From Enterobacteriaceae bacterium (GTDB lineage: Bacteria > Pseudomonadota > Gammaproteobacteria > Enterobacterales > Enterobacteriaceae), in the NCBI GenBank assembly GCA_022712475.1, contig JALAGK010000161.1, forward strand, positions 1 to 7,875: DNA of 7,875 nucleotides, read 5' to 3'. Both the position numbers and the translations under genes were made by a program. Positions 7,031 to 7,875 of the stretch are shown here, piece after piece (the stretch's first letter is position 1; every line of letters begins with the position of its first letter). The notes beneath the pieces were generated by a model. The model did not search any database and was not told where the DNA came from. It saw only the letters and a list, made by a program, of their open reading frames with translations.

Positions 7031-7780
7031 TTATTTCGCCAGGCGTGCAAATTCCTCCTTCGCCTTTTGCAATTGCTTCTGGAACTCAGCATTGGAATGC
7101 AGCGTCGCAACGGTTGCTGCGGCAACAACACGTGCGGCGTCAATGTCGCTTTGCCAGTGATAGCCACATATCACCCGGCTTTGTCCTAACTCATAACCAC
7201 GCTTGAAAATCGTGTCCTGACGCGCTGGGTTGATTTCTGCCAGTACTAATGCTGAAGCCCAACCGATAGACGTATGCCCCGACGGATATGAACCGTTGGT
7301 GGATAGCTTGTCCTGCTCTTTGGTGTTACAGGTCGGTACGTTATAAAACGCAAACGGCCTGATACGCATGTATTTCACCTTTGCGCTACGCGTTGCCAGA
7401 TCGCCCGCATCTTCAATCATATTCGTCAGCAGCTTATAGATTTCTGGCGCGTCTTTCGCATTAATGGGATAGCCAAATGCCGTGGAAAACGCGTTGGCAA
7501 TACCGCCTGCCGCGAGGTTAGCATCTTCTACCGCCTGTTTCCCGCGCTCGGTATTTCTCAGAAGACGCCCTTTTTCATACATGGCCTGGTCATTTAATAA
7601 TAAAATACTGCCCGGCTCTGGCGGCGGCGGCAACAATGCCAGGCTGTCTACAGCTTGCTCATTTTTAAGATAATATTGATCGGGTGTGGTGGTGACGTCA
7701 TTTCCCGGCGGCAAAAGTGCCAACGCATTAAAAGAGACAAACAGTGAGAGACATGAAAGCGCTATTTTCGTTTTGATCAT
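7031..7780 (-). CDS. phoC: Class A non-specific acid phosphatase, PhoC-type
   Basis: Secreted periplasmic acid phosphatase of the PAP2 superfamily that hydrolyses a wide range of organic phosphomonoesters. It has 249 residues, the usual class A length. The full signature K-x6-RP ... PSGH ... SR-x5-H-x3-D is present: K134, R141-P142, P166-H169, S201-R202, H208 and D212. H169 and H208 are the expected catalytic histidines, and C151 and C205 may form a disulfide. The N terminus [21 protein letters not shown] is a clear signal peptide cleaved after A21. An in-frame GTG at 7831 would add 17 residues ahead of this signal. The ATG at 7778-7780 is preferred because AGGGA lies 7 nt upstream. The protein resembles PhoC of Morganella, Klebsiella and Enterobacter more than Salmonella PhoN, including the LPPPP segment near 50-54. 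It converges on yeiP and is an addition relative to E. coli K-12. No clear Pho box was found; TAAAAT at 7816-7821 is a weak -10 candidate. Confidence 0.93.
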   Translation of the reverse strand: MIKTKIALSCLSLFVSFNALALLPPGNDVTTTPDQYYLKNEQAVDSLALLPPPPEPGSILLLNDQAMYEKGRLLRNTERGKQAVEDANLAAGGIANAFSTAFGYPINAKDAPEIYKLLTNMIEDAGDLATRSAKVKYMRIRPFAFYNVPTCNTKEQDKLSTNGSYPSGHTSIGWASALVLAEINPARQDTIFKRGYELGQSRVICGYHWQSDIDAARVVAAATVATLHSNAEFQKQLQKAKEEFARLAK

Positions 7781-7875
7781 GATGATTTCCCTATGTGTTG
7801 ATAAAAGAGTCTTGTATTTTAAGCGGCCCACAGAACGTACATTACGCGAACAGTTATGGCGAGTCTCACTTATCG

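Noticed and set aside
7781..7831. N-terminal extension of the phosphatase to GTG at 7831
   Set aside because: It would place 17 charged residues before a complete signal peptide, while ATG at 7780 has a good ribosome site and gives the family's usual length.

Overview
The window looks like chromosome from the Enterobacteriaceae, close to Escherichia, Enterobacter and their relatives. The partial Nfo, the FruB-FruK-FruA operon, YeiW and YeiP all match the E. coli proteins I remember in length and key motifs. Gene order (nfo ... fruA-fruK-fruB ... yeiW/yeiP) follows the E. coli backbone with local differences. I cannot name the species.

Layout. Positions 1-369 hold the 3' end of nfo (endonuclease IV, plus strand), followed by an intrinsic terminator. 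Positions 437-1306 (minus) encode an exported serine esterase of the IroE/Fes-like alpha/beta-hydrolase type. It is converging on nfo and is not part of the E. coli K-12 order here. Positions 1577-5352 (minus) hold the fructose PTS operon fruB-fruK-fruA, with a strong terminator just after fruA and two Cra (FruR) operators before fruB. Positions 5454-5930 hold no gene I can support; E. coli has setB here. Positions 5931-6185 (minus) are yeiW, a small cysteine-cluster protein, divergent from yeiP (efpL, plus, 6350-6922), an EF-P paralogue. A bidirectional terminator separates yeiP from a converging class A non-specific acid phosphatase of the PhoC type (7031-7780, minus).

How the genes work together. 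FruB carries phosphate from enzyme I/HPr through its HPr-like and IIA domains to the IIB domain of FruA. FruA imports fructose as fructose 1-phosphate, and FruK phosphorylates that to fructose 1,6-bisphosphate. Fructose 1-phosphate is the inducer that releases Cra, so the two operators close the loop. The other genes are functionally unrelated: DNA repair (nfo), translation rescue (yeiP), an unknown metal-cluster-like protein (yeiW), and two exported hydrolases (the esterase and the phosphatase) that look like lineage-specific additions to a conserved backbone.

I found no evidence of a novel multi-gene system, CRISPR array, insertion sequence, tRNA or prophage. The stretches most worth a second look are the setB-less gap at 5454-5930 and the esterase locus.
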